NCBI RefSeq assembly: GCF_004379255.2
Contig: NC_056043.1
Location: forward strand, 1,984,001-2,048,000
DNA length: 64,000 nucleotides
Direction: 5' to 3'
DNA from: Salvia splendens
Taxonomy: Eukaryota; Streptophyta; Magnoliopsida; Lamiales; Lamiaceae
In this document: positions 11,263 through 20,866 of the stretch, piece after piece
Numbering within the stretch: position 1 is the first letter of the stretch
Layout: each line of letters begins with the position of its first letter
The notes under the pieces: model-generated
Told to the model about the DNA's origin: nothing
Databases searched by the model: none
What the model saw: only the letters and a program-made list of their open reading frames with translations
Position numbers and translations under genes: made by a program

Positions 11263-14200
11263 TCACTCCAGCTGAATCAGATTCACCAAATCCATGCAAT
11301 ACTTCAACTTAAGTCCGGGCAACACCTTTGTTAGCATATCAGCTGCATTGTGCTCAGTAGCTACCTTTTCAATCTTCACTGAGCCCATTTCAACTTCATC
11401 CCTCACAAAATGAAGCTTAACATCCACATGCTTGCTCCTCTCATGGAATGTCTGATGTTTTGACAAACATATGGCACTATTTGAATCACATAATACAGTC
11501 ACAGCTCCTTGATCAACTCCAAAATCCGAGCAGATTCCTTTCAGCCACATGCTCTCCTTTACGGCCTCAGCCATGGAAATATATTCTGCCTCAGTTGTTG
11601 AAAGTGCCACCACAGATTGCAAACTCGACTTCCAACTTACAGCAGCTCCATACATGCAGAAAACATAGCCGGATTGGGACTTCCTTGTGTCAATGTTAGT
11701 AGCAAAATCAGAATCACAATATCCCAATAGAGGCTGTGCATCAAAATTCTTACTTCCATCAAACAGTATGCCATAATCCTGAGTACCATTCAGATACCTT
11801 AGTATCCATTTTAAAGCATGCCAATGCTCCATACCTGGATCTGCCATGTATCTGCTCACAACACTTATGGCTTGGCTGATGTCTGGCCTTGTACACACCA
11901 TGGTGTACATGATGCTTCCCACTATGTTTGCATATGGGATTTTATCCATCTCTCTTCTCTGACTATCATCTTTAGGGCACTGATTTACACTGAGCTTAAA
12001 CTGCTGGCTCAGGGGCACACTCACTGGTTTGCTTTTATCCATCTGAAATTTCTTGATCACATTCCTGATGTAATCTTTCTGAGTTAGCCATATCCTTTTC
12101 TTGTCTCTATCCCTTATGATCTCCATTCCAAGGATCTTCTTTGCATCTCCAAGATCCTTCATATCAAATTCAGATTTCAGATCACCTTTCACTAACTCCA
12201 CCTCTTCCTTATGCTCTGCAGAGATCAGCATATCATCTACATACAATAGTAGATATGCCACAGCAACTCCACCTCTTCTCTTGATGAAGACACAATGATC
12301 ATACAAAGACTTCTCAAAACCGATCTTATGCATGAACTCATTGAACCTGAGATACCACTGTCTTGAACTTTGTTTTAGACCATACAAGCTTCTTTTCAGC
12401 AAACACACCTTTCCTTCATTTCCTGGTTGGACAAAACCAGGAGGCTGCTCCATGTAAATTTTCTCTTCGAGCTCTCCATGAAGAAAGGCTGTTTTGACAT
12501 CGAGTTGCTGCAATTCCCAATTTCTCTGAGCAACAATGGCAAGTAGAATCCTGATGGAGCTATGCTTTACCACAGGGGAGAATATTTCATTATAATCTAC
12601 TCCCTCCTTTTGTGTAAAGCCTTTGGCCACCAACCTGGCTTTAAATCTGATTTGATTGTTGTTGAAGGCCTCAATTTTCTTCTTAAAAATCCATTTACAA
12701 CCAACTGTTTTCTGATCAGTTGGCCTCAACACCAAAATCCATGTGTGATTTTTGTACAAGCTATCAATCTCCTCCTGCATGGCTAATAGCCACTGATCCT
12801 TCTCCGGACTCCTTATTGCTTCCTTGTAATTTGAAGGCTCATGATAGTCCATCTCCTCAGCTATGGCCAGTGCATAGTGCATCATATCAAAATCCTGAAA
12901 TCTGGAAGGGAGCTTGATCCTTCTTCTGGTTCTGTCTCTTGCAACCAGTCTCTGTGGAGTCTTGATGTTACTTTCATGTTCAGAGGATCCACCAACACTG
13001 GTTTCTTGTGAATTTCTCACAGTATCTGGTGGACTTCTTACAGCATCAGATGAGGATTCCCTCTGACCCTCCACCTCAAACTCAACAGTCTGAACTTGCT
13101 TCATGAAGAAAGGCATTTCAGATTCCCTGAAAATAACATCCCTACTGATGACAACCTTCTTATTCCCTTCCTCACAGCACCATAATCTGTAACCTTTAAC
13201 TCCAACCTGATAGCCTATCATCACACATCTGAGAGCCCTTGGTTCCAGCTTTCCTTGTTTGATGTGAGCATATGCTCTACACCCAAATGGTCTTAATTTT
13301 GAATAGTCTCCATAAGATCCATACCATCTACTATCCGGAGTCTGATTTTCAATGGCAGCAGAGGGGCATTTGTTGATTAAAACAACAGCTGTGGAGGCTG
13401 CTTCTGCCCAAAATGGTTTTGACATTCCAGATGCTATCAACATGCATCTTACCCTTTCAAGAATGGTTCTATTTATTCTCTCGGCGACCCCATTTTGTTG
13501 TGGGTTGTGAGGCACCGTTCTATGCCTTTTAATTCCTTTTCTCTTGCAAAACTCATCAAACTCATGGGACAAAAATTCCAGCCCATTGTCAGTTCTTAGG
13601 CATCTCAAAGGCTTCCCCTTTTCTAGCTCAACTGCAGTACACCACTCCTGAAATTTCTTGAAGGTCTCTGACTTTTCTTTCATGATCATTATCCAAACCT
13701 TTCTTGAAAAATCATCAACAAATGATAAGAAATACCTGCCTCCTCCAATGCTATTTACTGGTGCAGGGCCCCATATGTCACTGTGAACATATTGGAGAGG
13801 TTGTGTTGAGTTATGTTTGCCCACTCCATATGGCAGCTTCTTGTTTTTGCCAAGAATGCATTCTTCACACGATCCAATGGCTCTTTGTATCTCTGAATCA
13901 GCCATCTGAACAATGCCTTGCTTTACCAGCTGCATCAGCCCAGTGTCCCCCACATGGCCCAGCCTAGCATGCCAATTGATGGTCTTTTGTGTGTTGTTAG
14001 CTGTTCCAGCAACTGCCTCAGCTTTCAGATAATAGAGCACATTGTTTCTGACAGCCTTCATGATCATTTGGCCATCCTTTTTGACAAGCATCTCTCCACC
14101 AAAGAGAGTCAATTCGTAGCCATTCTTCTCAAGAAGACCCAAGGATATAAGATTCCTTTTAATGGATGGGATGTATCTCACATCAGTGAGAGTTCTGAAA

Positions 14201-15228
14201 ATTCCATTGTCCATCCTCAAACATATGCTCCCAACACCCCTTACATCACACACATGGTCATCTCCCAGCAACACCGAGCCTTCAGATTCCTTTAAATCTT
14301 GGAACCAGTCGAGATTGGAGGACATATGGAAACTGCAGCCTGAGTCCATGATCCATAGCCTTGATAATGGGCTATCCTCCACCACATTGAGAGCTCTTGC
14401 CTCTTCAATTTCCTCAGTGATAGCTGCTGTACCATCTCCTTTGTGATTTTCAGATTGCTTTTTCTTCCAAGCAAAACAATTTTGCTTGATGTGTCCTGGT
14501 TTCTTACACCAGAAGCAGCTTCTAGATTCCTTTTGATCTCCTTCCTTAGATGATCTTGGCTTCCACTTGTCAGATGGGGGTTTCTTGAATTTGAATTGTT
14601 TCTTTGAAGTTGCCTTCACATTGAGGCTTTCAGCAGCTTGATCGATTGGCTTGCTGACACATTTCTGCATTGCCTTCAGCTTTAATGCAGAAAATACCTC
14701 CTCCAAAGTCACTTTCGAATCCCTTCCAAGAAGTATTGAGTCTTTGAATTGCTCAAAACTCTGAGGCAGAGCATTCAATAACATCAAAGCTTTATCCTCA
14801 TCTTTCATGGGATCATCCACACCCTCAAGATCATCTATATACTTTCGAAAATCTTCCAGCTGATCCGCCAGATTCTTGGAGTCAGAAAATCTAAAATTGA
14901 ACAATCTTTGCTTGAGATGCAACCTATTGGAGATTGACTTCTCCATATATATTTTCTCCAATTTCTCCCACACTCCCGCGGCATCATCCTCTTTCTGAAC
15001 CTCCCTCAAGACTCTATCGCTGAGGCACAAGACAATCGAGCTATACGCCTTGTATTCCAGTTCTTGACATTTCGCCGCATCCATCCCTTGAATCTCTTTC
15101 TTGTCCGTCTTGGATTTCACATAATCCCAGACGCCTTGCTGCATCAGAACAGCTCTCATCTTCAATCTCCACAGGCCGAAATCATTTTCGCCGGTGAATT
15201 TCTCAACGTCGAACTTTGCGGTAGACAT
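11263..15228 (-). CDS. Gag-Pol polyprotein of the nested Copia element
   Basis: One uninterrupted 1321-aa ORF. Domains run in Copia order. They are gag of the UBN2/DUF4219 type, a CCHC zinc knuckle (CFWCKKPGHIKQNC), an aspartic protease core (MDSGCSF), a GAG-pre-integrase region and an integrase core (HSDIWGP, HNPQQNGVAERINRT). Then come reverse transcriptase with the YVDD box (LLLYVDDML) and RNase H (CDSDFA, STTEAEY). Placing integrase before reverse transcriptase makes it Copia, not Gypsy. No frameshift or stop was seen, so the protein may be functional. Closest named type is Tnt1/Tork, by general resemblance only. Confidence 0.95.
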   Translation of the reverse strand: MSTAKFDVEKFTGENDFGLWRLKMRAVLMQQGVWDYVKSKTDKKEIQGMDAAKCQELEYKAYSSIVLCLSDRVLREVQKEDDAAGVWEKLEKIYMEKSISNRLHLKQRLFNFRFSDSKNLADQLEDFRKYIDDLEGVDDPMKDEDKALMLLNALPQSFEQFKDSILLGRDSKVTLEEVFSALKLKAMQKCVSKPIDQAAESLNVKATSKKQFKFKKPPSDKWKPRSSKEGDQKESRSCFWCKKPGHIKQNCFAWKKKQSENHKGDGTAAITEEIEEARALNVVEDSPLSRLWIMDSGCSFHMSSNLDWFQDLKESEGSVLLGDDHVCDVRGVGSICLRMDNGIFRTLTDVRYIPSIKRNLISLGLLEKNGYELTLFGGEMLVKKDGQMIMKAVRNNVLYYLKAEAVAGTANNTQKTINWHARLGHVGDTGLMQLVKQGIVQMADSEIQRAIGSCEECILGKNKKLPYGVGKHNSTQPLQYVHSDIWGPAPVNSIGGGRYFLSFVDDFSRKVWIMIMKEKSETFKKFQEWCTAVELEKGKPLRCLRTDNGLEFLSHEFDEFCKRKGIKRHRTVPHNPQQNGVAERINRTILERVRCMLIASGMSKPFWAEAASTAVVLINKCPSAAIENQTPDSRWYGSYGDYSKLRPFGCRAYAHIKQGKLEPRALRCVMIGYQVGVKGYRLWCCEEGNKKVVISRDVIFRESEMPFFMKQVQTVEFEVEGQRESSSDAVRSPPDTVRNSQETSVGGSSEHESNIKTPQRLVARDRTRRRIKLPSRFQDFDMMHYALAIAEEMDYHEPSNYKEAIRSPEKDQWLLAMQEEIDSLYKNHTWILVLRPTDQKTVGCKWIFKKKIEAFNNNQIRFKARLVAKGFTQKEGVDYNEIFSPVVKHSSIRILLAIVAQRNWELQQLDVKTAFLHGELEEKIYMEQPPGFVQPGNEGKVCLLKRSLYGLKQSSRQWYLRFNEFMHKIGFEKSLYDHCVFIKRRGGVAVAYLLLYVDDMLISAEHKEEVELVKGDLKSEFDMKDLGDAKKILGMEIIRDRDKKRIWLTQKDYIRNVIKKFQMDKSKPVSVPLSQQFKLSVNQCPKDDSQRREMDKIPYANIVGSIMYTMVCTRPDISQAISVVSRYMADPGMEHWHALKWILRYLNGTQDYGILFDGSKNFDAQPLLGYCDSDFATNIDTRKSQSGYVFCMYGAAVSWKSSLQSVVALSTTEAEYISMAEAVKESMWLKGICSDFGVDQGAVTVLCDSNSAICLSKHQTFHERSKHVDVKLHFVRDEVEMGSVKIEKVATEHNAADMLTKVLPGLKLKYCMDLVNLIQLE

Positions 15229-15274
15229 TGTTGAATTCGTCGTCCTTCTTCGATTCCCACAGACGGCGCCAATT

Positions 15275-15821
15275 TGTAATGCTATCAGATACGCGACTCA
15301 ATCTTGTTATCACAACGAGATCGATTCCGGAACAAGAAGAACGAATACTTGATATGAAAATGAATAAGCAAAAACAATTCTTGGAGAGTCAATGGAAATC
15401 TTGTGTTTTATTTGTGTGGAAGATTACAAAACTCTTGGATGAAAAAATCTCTTTTTCTTTTTCCACAGCTCGGCTCTATTTAACTAACACTTATCTAACA
15501 ACTAGTTCAAACCTAACGGCTTTCATTTAAAGCTAACTAACTAGTCGCATCCGACGACGTGCATCAGTTAATAACAACTGTTAACTCCGAACTCGTTTAA
15601 GTTCGGCCAACACCGAGCACCAACACCGAGCACTGAGCACCGAGCTCAACACCGAACATTGAGCTCGGTTAATCCCTGAGCACGACTACAAACTCGACCA
15701 ATCACCGAGCATGATTGCAGTTCGTCAGATCACTGAACAGCATATCGGTCCCTAATCGCCGAACAGTATATTGGTAACCGAACTGAACTGATTGTGCAGT
15801 TTTGCCCCAATCCTCATAACA
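15275..15821 (-). repeat. 5' LTR of the nested Copia
   Basis: A 547-bp direct repeat of 10660-11206, next to the primer-binding region and upstream (minus strand) of gag. It should hold the promoter of the nested element. Confidence 0.95.
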
Positions 15822-15826
15822 CATTG

Positions 15827-15966
15827 TATCAAGATCAATATTCAATAAGAGTTTTTCATTGTTTTCTCAATATCGTGTGTTACTCCATACTTATCACAAA
15901 TCAAGTTCTTCATTCATTCTTGCAATTGTGGCTTGTTCATTCCTGATACGTCTTGATTTTATAACA
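15827..15966 (+). repeat. 5' LTR of the outer Copia, second part
   Basis: It matches 20421-20560 of the 3' LTR and ends at TATAACA, directly before the primer-binding region. It is separated from the first part by the nested element and one extra CATTG. Confidence 0.9.
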
Positions 15967-16069
15967 AGTGGCGCCGTCTGTGGGAACGAAGAACAAAGCT
16001 TAGGCAATTGAAATTGTTTCCTGGCTGTTTTGAGGTTATTTCTGCTACTGCACATCATCCGTTTGAAGA

Positions 16070-19000
16070 ATGGCTACTGCAAGGCTAGAGGCTGAAAAAT
16101 TCACCGGTTCCAACGACTTTGGACTTTGGCGAATGAAGATTCGTGCAATGTTGATCCAGCAGGGGTTGTCTGCTGCCCTTGAAAAGAAAAAGGAAGGTGA
16201 TGAAGGGAAGGCCGAGTTGGATGAGAAGGCTGCGGCCAAGTTGGCAGAAATTCAAGCTAAGGCTCACAGTGTTGTGATCCTTTGTTTAGGCGATAAGGTG
16301 CTACGAGAAGTGGCAAAAGAAACCACTGCAGCAGGCGTGATAGCAAAATTGGAGAGTCTTTATTTGACTCGCTCTCTTGCTAACAGGTTGTGCATGAAGC
16401 AGAGGTTATACGCCTATAGATTCCAGGAAGATAAAGGCATTTGTGAACAAATGGAGGAGTTTTCGAAGATGATTGATGATCTTGAAAACATAGATGTCAC
16501 TATAGGAGATGAAGACCAAGCTATCCTGCTGCTCAACGCGTTGCCAAAGAATTTTGATCATCTTCGAGATGCGATGGTGTATGGGAGGGAGAAAACCATC
16601 ACCTTATCTGAAGTAAAGGCCGCATTGAGAGCAAAGGAATTGCAGAAAGGTGCTTCAAGATCTCAAGAGAGTGCAGCTGAGAGCCTACACATCAAGAAGT
16701 TCAAGAAGCCAAAATTCAAGAAGAAATTTGAGAGTTCTAAGCCTTCAAGCTCTGAAGTAAAGGAGTCAAGATCCTGTTTCTGGTGTAAGAAACCAGGACA
16801 CCTCAAGAACGATTGCTTTGCTTGGAAAAAGAAGCAAGCATCTGAGGGGAAGAAACTGAACAATGCGGATTGTGTTGAGCGAGTAGAGCTTCCAGAAATC
16901 ATGAATGTAATGGATGGTGGAGTTAGCGGATCTTGGATAATGGATTCGGGGTGTAGTTTTCATATGTGCCCACATGAACATTGGTTCCAAGATCTAAGTC
17001 CTGCTACTGGAACGGTGCTCTTAGGGAACAACCAAGTCTGCAATGTTAGAGGAATAGGAAAGATAAAATTCAAAATGATGGATGGATCTGTGAAATTGCT
17101 CAGTGATGTGAGGTACATTCCTGAGATTAAGAGGAATCTCATATCATTAGGCTTGTTGGAAGTAAAGGGGTTTTCATTCTCATCTCATGAAGGCAAGATG
17201 ATGATCAAGAAAGGAGATCAGATGGTTATGACTGCAGAAAGGAGAAACAGCCTGTACTATCTGATTGGAGAGGTTGTGATTGGTGATTCAAATGCTGTGG
17301 CTGCTGAAAACTTGAATCTATGGCATCTACGGATGGGACATCCAGCTGAAGGAAGCCTCAAAGAACTAGCCAAGAAAGGTCTTATTTCTGGAAACACATC
17401 AAGCAACCTTGGTTCCTGTGAACAGTGCATCTTGAGCAAATCAAAGAAGAAGCCATATCCATCTGGTATGCATTTATCTACATCTCCTTTAGAGTATATC
17501 CATGCTGACTTATGGGGGCCAGCTCCAGTAACCACTCTTGGTGGAGGGAAGTACTATCTGGCAATTGTAGATGATTATTCAAGGAAGCTATGGGTTTATA
17601 TCCTAAAAGAAAAATCAGACACTTTCTCTAAGTTCAAGAATTGGTGCTTGGAGGTAGAGCTTGAGAAAGACAGCAAGGTGAAGTGTCTTAGAACAGACAA
17701 TGGAATGGAGTTTCTTTCTAGAGATTTTGATGAGTTTTGTAAGGAGAAAGGGATCAAGCGTCATAGGACAGTACCCACAAATCCCCAACAAAATGGGGTT
17801 GTTGAAAGAATGAATCGAACAATCTTGGAAAGAGTTCGGTGTCTCCTTTTCGCTTCTGGTCTGAGCAGTAAATTCTGGGGAGAAGCAGTTTGTACTGCTG
17901 CATATCTTATCAACAAATGTCCCTCTTCTAGCCTAAAGTCAGATACACCAGATTATAGGTGGTATGGGACTCATGGTGACTACTCAAAGTTCAGGGTTTT
18001 CGGATGTGCAGCATATGCACATGACAGAAAGAGTAAGCTTGAGCCTCGGGCAATAAAGTGTGTGATGCTGGGGTATCAGAAGGGGGTGAAAGGTTATAGG
18101 CTATGGAGTGTTGAGCCTGGTAATCAGAAGGTTGTATTGAGTAGGGATGTGGTTTTCATTGAAGACCAGATGCCTTACTTGAGCAAGGGAAAACAGAAAG
18201 ATCAAATTCCCTATGATATGTTTGAGGTGGAGCTAGGGAAGCTAAGCCTGAATCCATCTGCGCGTGACAGTGATTCAGAGAGTGATGAGCTCAGTGATGA
18301 GCAACAAGGAGACTCCATTTCTGATCAAGGTGGAGTAAATCCGCAGTCTGCTGATGGCAACCTAAGGAATTACCAACTTGCTAGAGACAGAGTAAGGAGA
18401 GAAAATATAAGGAAGCCAGCTCGGTATGCTGAAGCAGATGTGGTATACTATGCATTGTGTGCTGCTGAAAATCTGGAGTATGCGGATCCTCAGTCTTACA
18501 AAGAAGCAATGGTGAGCAAGGACAGAGAAAGATGGATAGAGGCTATGAATGAGGAGATGAACTCTTTACTCAAGAATAACACTTGGGTTCTTGTGGATAA
18601 AAGCAGCTTGAAGCAAGAATCTAAGGATAGAAAACTCATAAGTTGTAAGTGGATCTTCAAGAAAAAGGTGGAGACAACAGATAAAGGTAGGATCAGGTTT
18701 AAGGCTCGGTTGGTAGCTAGAGGCTTTACACAAGAAGAAGGTATTGATTTCACAGAAGTATTTGCTCCAGTGGTAAAGCACACCTCAATAAGGATTTTAC
18801 TTGCTGTTGTGAACCACAGAAACTGGGAATTGCAGCAGCTTGATGTCAAGACTGCATTCCTTAATGGGGACCTTGAGGAAACCGTCTTCATGAGTCAGCC
18901 TGAGGGATTTATAAAGAAGGGAGAGGAGAACAAAGTCTGCTTGTTGAAGAAGAGTTTATATGGCTTGAAACAAAGCCCAAGGCAGTGGAACAAGAAGTTC

Positions 19001-20104
19001 AATGAGCAGATGGTTATTCATGGTTTTCTCAGGTCTGAGTATGATGATTGTATATACATCAAGAAGGCTGGAGATACTCCTGTAGCATACCTCTTGCTCT
19101 ACGTAGATGACATGTTACTAGCTGGTCCATCTGTGGCTGAAATCCAGAAGATCAAAGCTGATTTACAGAAAAGTTTTGAAATGAAAGACTTGGGTGAAGC
19201 TAGAAGGATTTTGGGGATGAATATCTTGAGAGATAGGAGCAAGAAGTTACTGTTGCTATCTCAGTCAGAGTATATTGAGAAGATCTTGAAGAAGTTTAAC
19301 ATGGAAAATACTAAGGCAGCCTCCACTCCTCTGTCACAAAGCTTCAAACTGTCAAAGGAGCAGTCTCCGAGAACTGAGCAAGAAGTTTTGGAGATGAAGC
19401 AAATTCCTTACTCGAATATTGTTGGAAGCGTCATGTATACCATGATTTGTACAAGGCCAGACCTTGCACATGCCATCTCAGTCACAAGTAGATACATGGC
19501 TGATCCGGGAAAGGAGCACTGGAATGCACTCAAGTGGACTCTCAGGTACTTGAAGAGTTCTAGGAGCTGTGGGATCTTGTTCAAGGGAAGTCATAAGGAG
19601 GGTGAGGAAGCTGTTCAAGGGTATTGCGACTCTGATTATGCGACTAATCTGGACAACCGCAAGTCTCAGTCTGGATATTTGTTTACTTTGTATGGTTCTG
19701 TTATAAGTTGGAAGTCCGGCTTACAAAGTGTTGTGGCTTTATCCACGACCGAAGCAGAGTACATTGCACTCACATCAGCTGTGCAAGAGAGTTTTTGGAT
19801 ACAAGGTGTGATCTCTGATTTTGGGATAAATCAAAGAACTATGGTAATTTTCTGTGATAGTAGTTCTGCAATTTGCTTAGCTCGGCATCAGTATTTCCAT
19901 GAGCGTAGCAAACATATAGACGTTCGTCTTCACTTCATCAGAGACGAGGTTGAGAGAGGAAGAGTGAAAGTGTTGAAGATAAGCACTTTGGACAACCCGG
20001 CTGATATGCTAACAAAATGTCTTGGCAAAGACAAGTTTGAGTATTGCAAGGATCTTATAAGTTTGAGCAGTGGAGGAGCTGTGGATTCAGGTGGAGAATT
20101 GTGA
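16070..20104 (+). CDS. Gag-Pol polyprotein of the outer Copia element
   Basis: One uninterrupted 1344-aa ORF starting at the first ATG after the primer-binding region. Domain order is gag (UBN2-like), CCHC knuckle (CFWCKKPGHLKNDC), protease (MDSGCSF), GAG-pre-integrase, integrase (HADLWGP, NPQQNGVVERMNRT), reverse transcriptase with LLLYVDDML, and RNase H (CDSDYA, STTEAEY). The stop codon overlaps the first bases of the 3' LTR. No disabling change was seen. It is the same clade as the nested element but with many substitutions and small indels, so the two are different families. Confidence 0.95.
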   Translation: MATARLEAEKFTGSNDFGLWRMKIRAMLIQQGLSAALEKKKEGDEGKAELDEKAAAKLAEIQAKAHSVVILCLGDKVLREVAKETTAAGVIAKLESLYLTRSLANRLCMKQRLYAYRFQEDKGICEQMEEFSKMIDDLENIDVTIGDEDQAILLLNALPKNFDHLRDAMVYGREKTITLSEVKAALRAKELQKGASRSQESAAESLHIKKFKKPKFKKKFESSKPSSSEVKESRSCFWCKKPGHLKNDCFAWKKKQASEGKKLNNADCVERVELPEIMNVMDGGVSGSWIMDSGCSFHMCPHEHWFQDLSPATGTVLLGNNQVCNVRGIGKIKFKMMDGSVKLLSDVRYIPEIKRNLISLGLLEVKGFSFSSHEGKMMIKKGDQMVMTAERRNSLYYLIGEVVIGDSNAVAAENLNLWHLRMGHPAEGSLKELAKKGLISGNTSSNLGSCEQCILSKSKKKPYPSGMHLSTSPLEYIHADLWGPAPVTTLGGGKYYLAIVDDYSRKLWVYILKEKSDTFSKFKNWCLEVELEKDSKVKCLRTDNGMEFLSRDFDEFCKEKGIKRHRTVPTNPQQNGVVERMNRTILERVRCLLFASGLSSKFWGEAVCTAAYLINKCPSSSLKSDTPDYRWYGTHGDYSKFRVFGCAAYAHDRKSKLEPRAIKCVMLGYQKGVKGYRLWSVEPGNQKVVLSRDVVFIEDQMPYLSKGKQKDQIPYDMFEVELGKLSLNPSARDSDSESDELSDEQQGDSISDQGGVNPQSADGNLRNYQLARDRVRRENIRKPARYAEADVVYYALCAAENLEYADPQSYKEAMVSKDRERWIEAMNEEMNSLLKNNTWVLVDKSSLKQESKDRKLISCKWIFKKKVETTDKGRIRFKARLVARGFTQEEGIDFTEVFAPVVKHTSIRILLAVVNHRNWELQQLDVKTAFLNGDLEETVFMSQPEGFIKKGEENKVCLLKKSLYGLKQSPRQWNKKFNEQMVIHGFLRSEYDDCIYIKKAGDTPVAYLLLYVDDMLLAGPSVAEIQKIKADLQKSFEMKDLGEARRILGMNILRDRSKKLLLLSQSEYIEKILKKFNMENTKAASTPLSQSFKLSKEQSPRTEQEVLEMKQIPYSNIVGSVMYTMICTRPDLAHAISVTSRYMADPGKEHWNALKWTLRYLKSSRSCGILFKGSHKEGEEAVQGYCDSDYATNLDNRKSQSGYLFTLYGSVISWKSGLQSVVALSTTEAEYIALTSAVQESFWIQGVISDFGINQRTMVIFCDSSSAICLARHQYFHERSKHIDVRLHFIRDEVERGRVKVLKISTLDNPADMLTKCLGKDKFEYCKDLISLSSGGAVDSGGEL

Positions 20105-20560
20105 AGATGGAATCCACGAGCTCGGCGCTGCATGACAAGTTCGGTATTACATATCGGTTGTTAGCCGAACTGAATCGAGTTCGGTGATTAGCCGAGCTTC
20201 ATCGAGTTCGGTGATTAGCCGAGCTTAATCAAGATCGGCGAAGTAGCCGTTGTGAAGTAGCCGTTGCTCAGTCATAGCCGTTGAAGTATTAGTTAATTTT
20301 CGGTTAGAGTTAGTTTGTAACTGCAGTGTGTAGTTAGTGAGCTGTTGAGCGCGGTTTTTTGTAGTAGTCTAGCTCAGCTACATATACTCTACTTCTACTT
20401 GAAGAGAGAGTAATCCATTGTATCAAGATCAATATTCAATAAGAGTTTTTCATTGTTTTCTCAATATCGTGTGTTACTCCATACTTATCACAAATCAAGT
20501 TCTTCATTCATTCTTGCAATTGTGGCTTGTTCATTCCTGATACGTCTTGATTTTATAACA
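20100..20560 (+). repeat. 3' LTR of the outer Copia
   Basis: 461 bp, TGTGAAG...TATAACA, matching the two parts of the 5' LTR. It is followed by the TCGTA target duplication and the resumed RING gene. Confidence 0.95.
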
Positions 20561-20866
20561 TCGTACGTGCATATCATAGGTATTAATAATGACTTGGGGC
20601 TCATGAAGATTTGCTTTGAGCCCGGGACCCGGTGCTGCGTTTGCAACAAGGGGGTCGGGTTCTGTGGTGATGCCGTGGGCTTAAGAATGGCGTGTGAGCA
20701 TGCGCGTCACGGCGGGTGCATCGTGCGTTGGCTGAAGAGGAATCGCAAGTGTTCGCTTTGCGGCTACAAAGCGGACACTTGCGATTGTTTTCATTTTTTA
20801 GGTTTTTTAGAACCATTTTTATATTATTTTCGAATATTATTTCAAGTTGTTAGGTTATCTACATAA

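Larger units (their letters stand above)
10660..15821 (-). mobile_element. Nested Ty1/copia retrotransposon, intact, minus strand
   Basis: A 5162-bp element inserted in the 5' LTR of the outer Copia. LTRs are 10660-11206 and 15275-15821, both 547 bp and identical as far as I can read. The TSD is CATTG (10655-10659 and 15822-15826). On the minus strand the order is 5' LTR, TGGCGCCGTCTGTGGGA primer-binding region (15256-15272), one gag-pol ORF (15228-11263), a polypurine tract AAGGTGGAGATT (11207-11218) and the 3' LTR. It is related to, but clearly distinct in sequence and LTRs from, the outer element. It is the youngest of the nested events. Confidence 0.95.
10339..20560 (+). mobile_element. 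Outer Ty1/copia retrotransposon, intact (Tork/Tnt1-like)
   Basis: LTRs start TGTGAAG and end TATAACA. The 3' LTR (20100-20560) is 461 bp. The 5' LTR is also 461 bp once the nested element is set aside (10339-10659 plus 15827-15966), and the two look identical on reading. The LTRs are followed by a TGGCGCCGTCTGTGGGA primer-binding region at 15967 and preceded by a GGTGGAGA-type polypurine tract just before 20100. Without the nested insert the element is about 5.06 kb with a single gag-pol ORF. TSD TCGTA on both sides. It lies in the coding sequence of a RING-H2 gene. All parts for autonomous transposition appear present. Confidence 0.95.
9935..20866 (+). pseudogene. RING-H2 E3 ubiquitin ligase gene interrupted by nested Copia insertions
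   Basis: The gene is in two pieces, 9935-10338 and 20566-20866, separated by a retrotransposon and its TCGTA target duplication. Omitting the insertion and one TSD copy, the two parts join in one frame with no stop, giving 234 codons and no introns. The C-terminal part carries a complete RING-H2 finger: C158-x2-C161, C178-x-H180, x2-H183, x2-C186, x10-C197, x2-C200, the C3H2C3 pattern that binds two zincs and recruits E2 enzymes. The N-terminal part is basic and unrecognised. As it stands, translation from the native ATG runs into the LTR and stops at 10426, so no RING is made. A TATA box sits at about 9856. The exact RING family is not recognised. The interruption may be specific to this haplotype. 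Confidence 0.85.
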
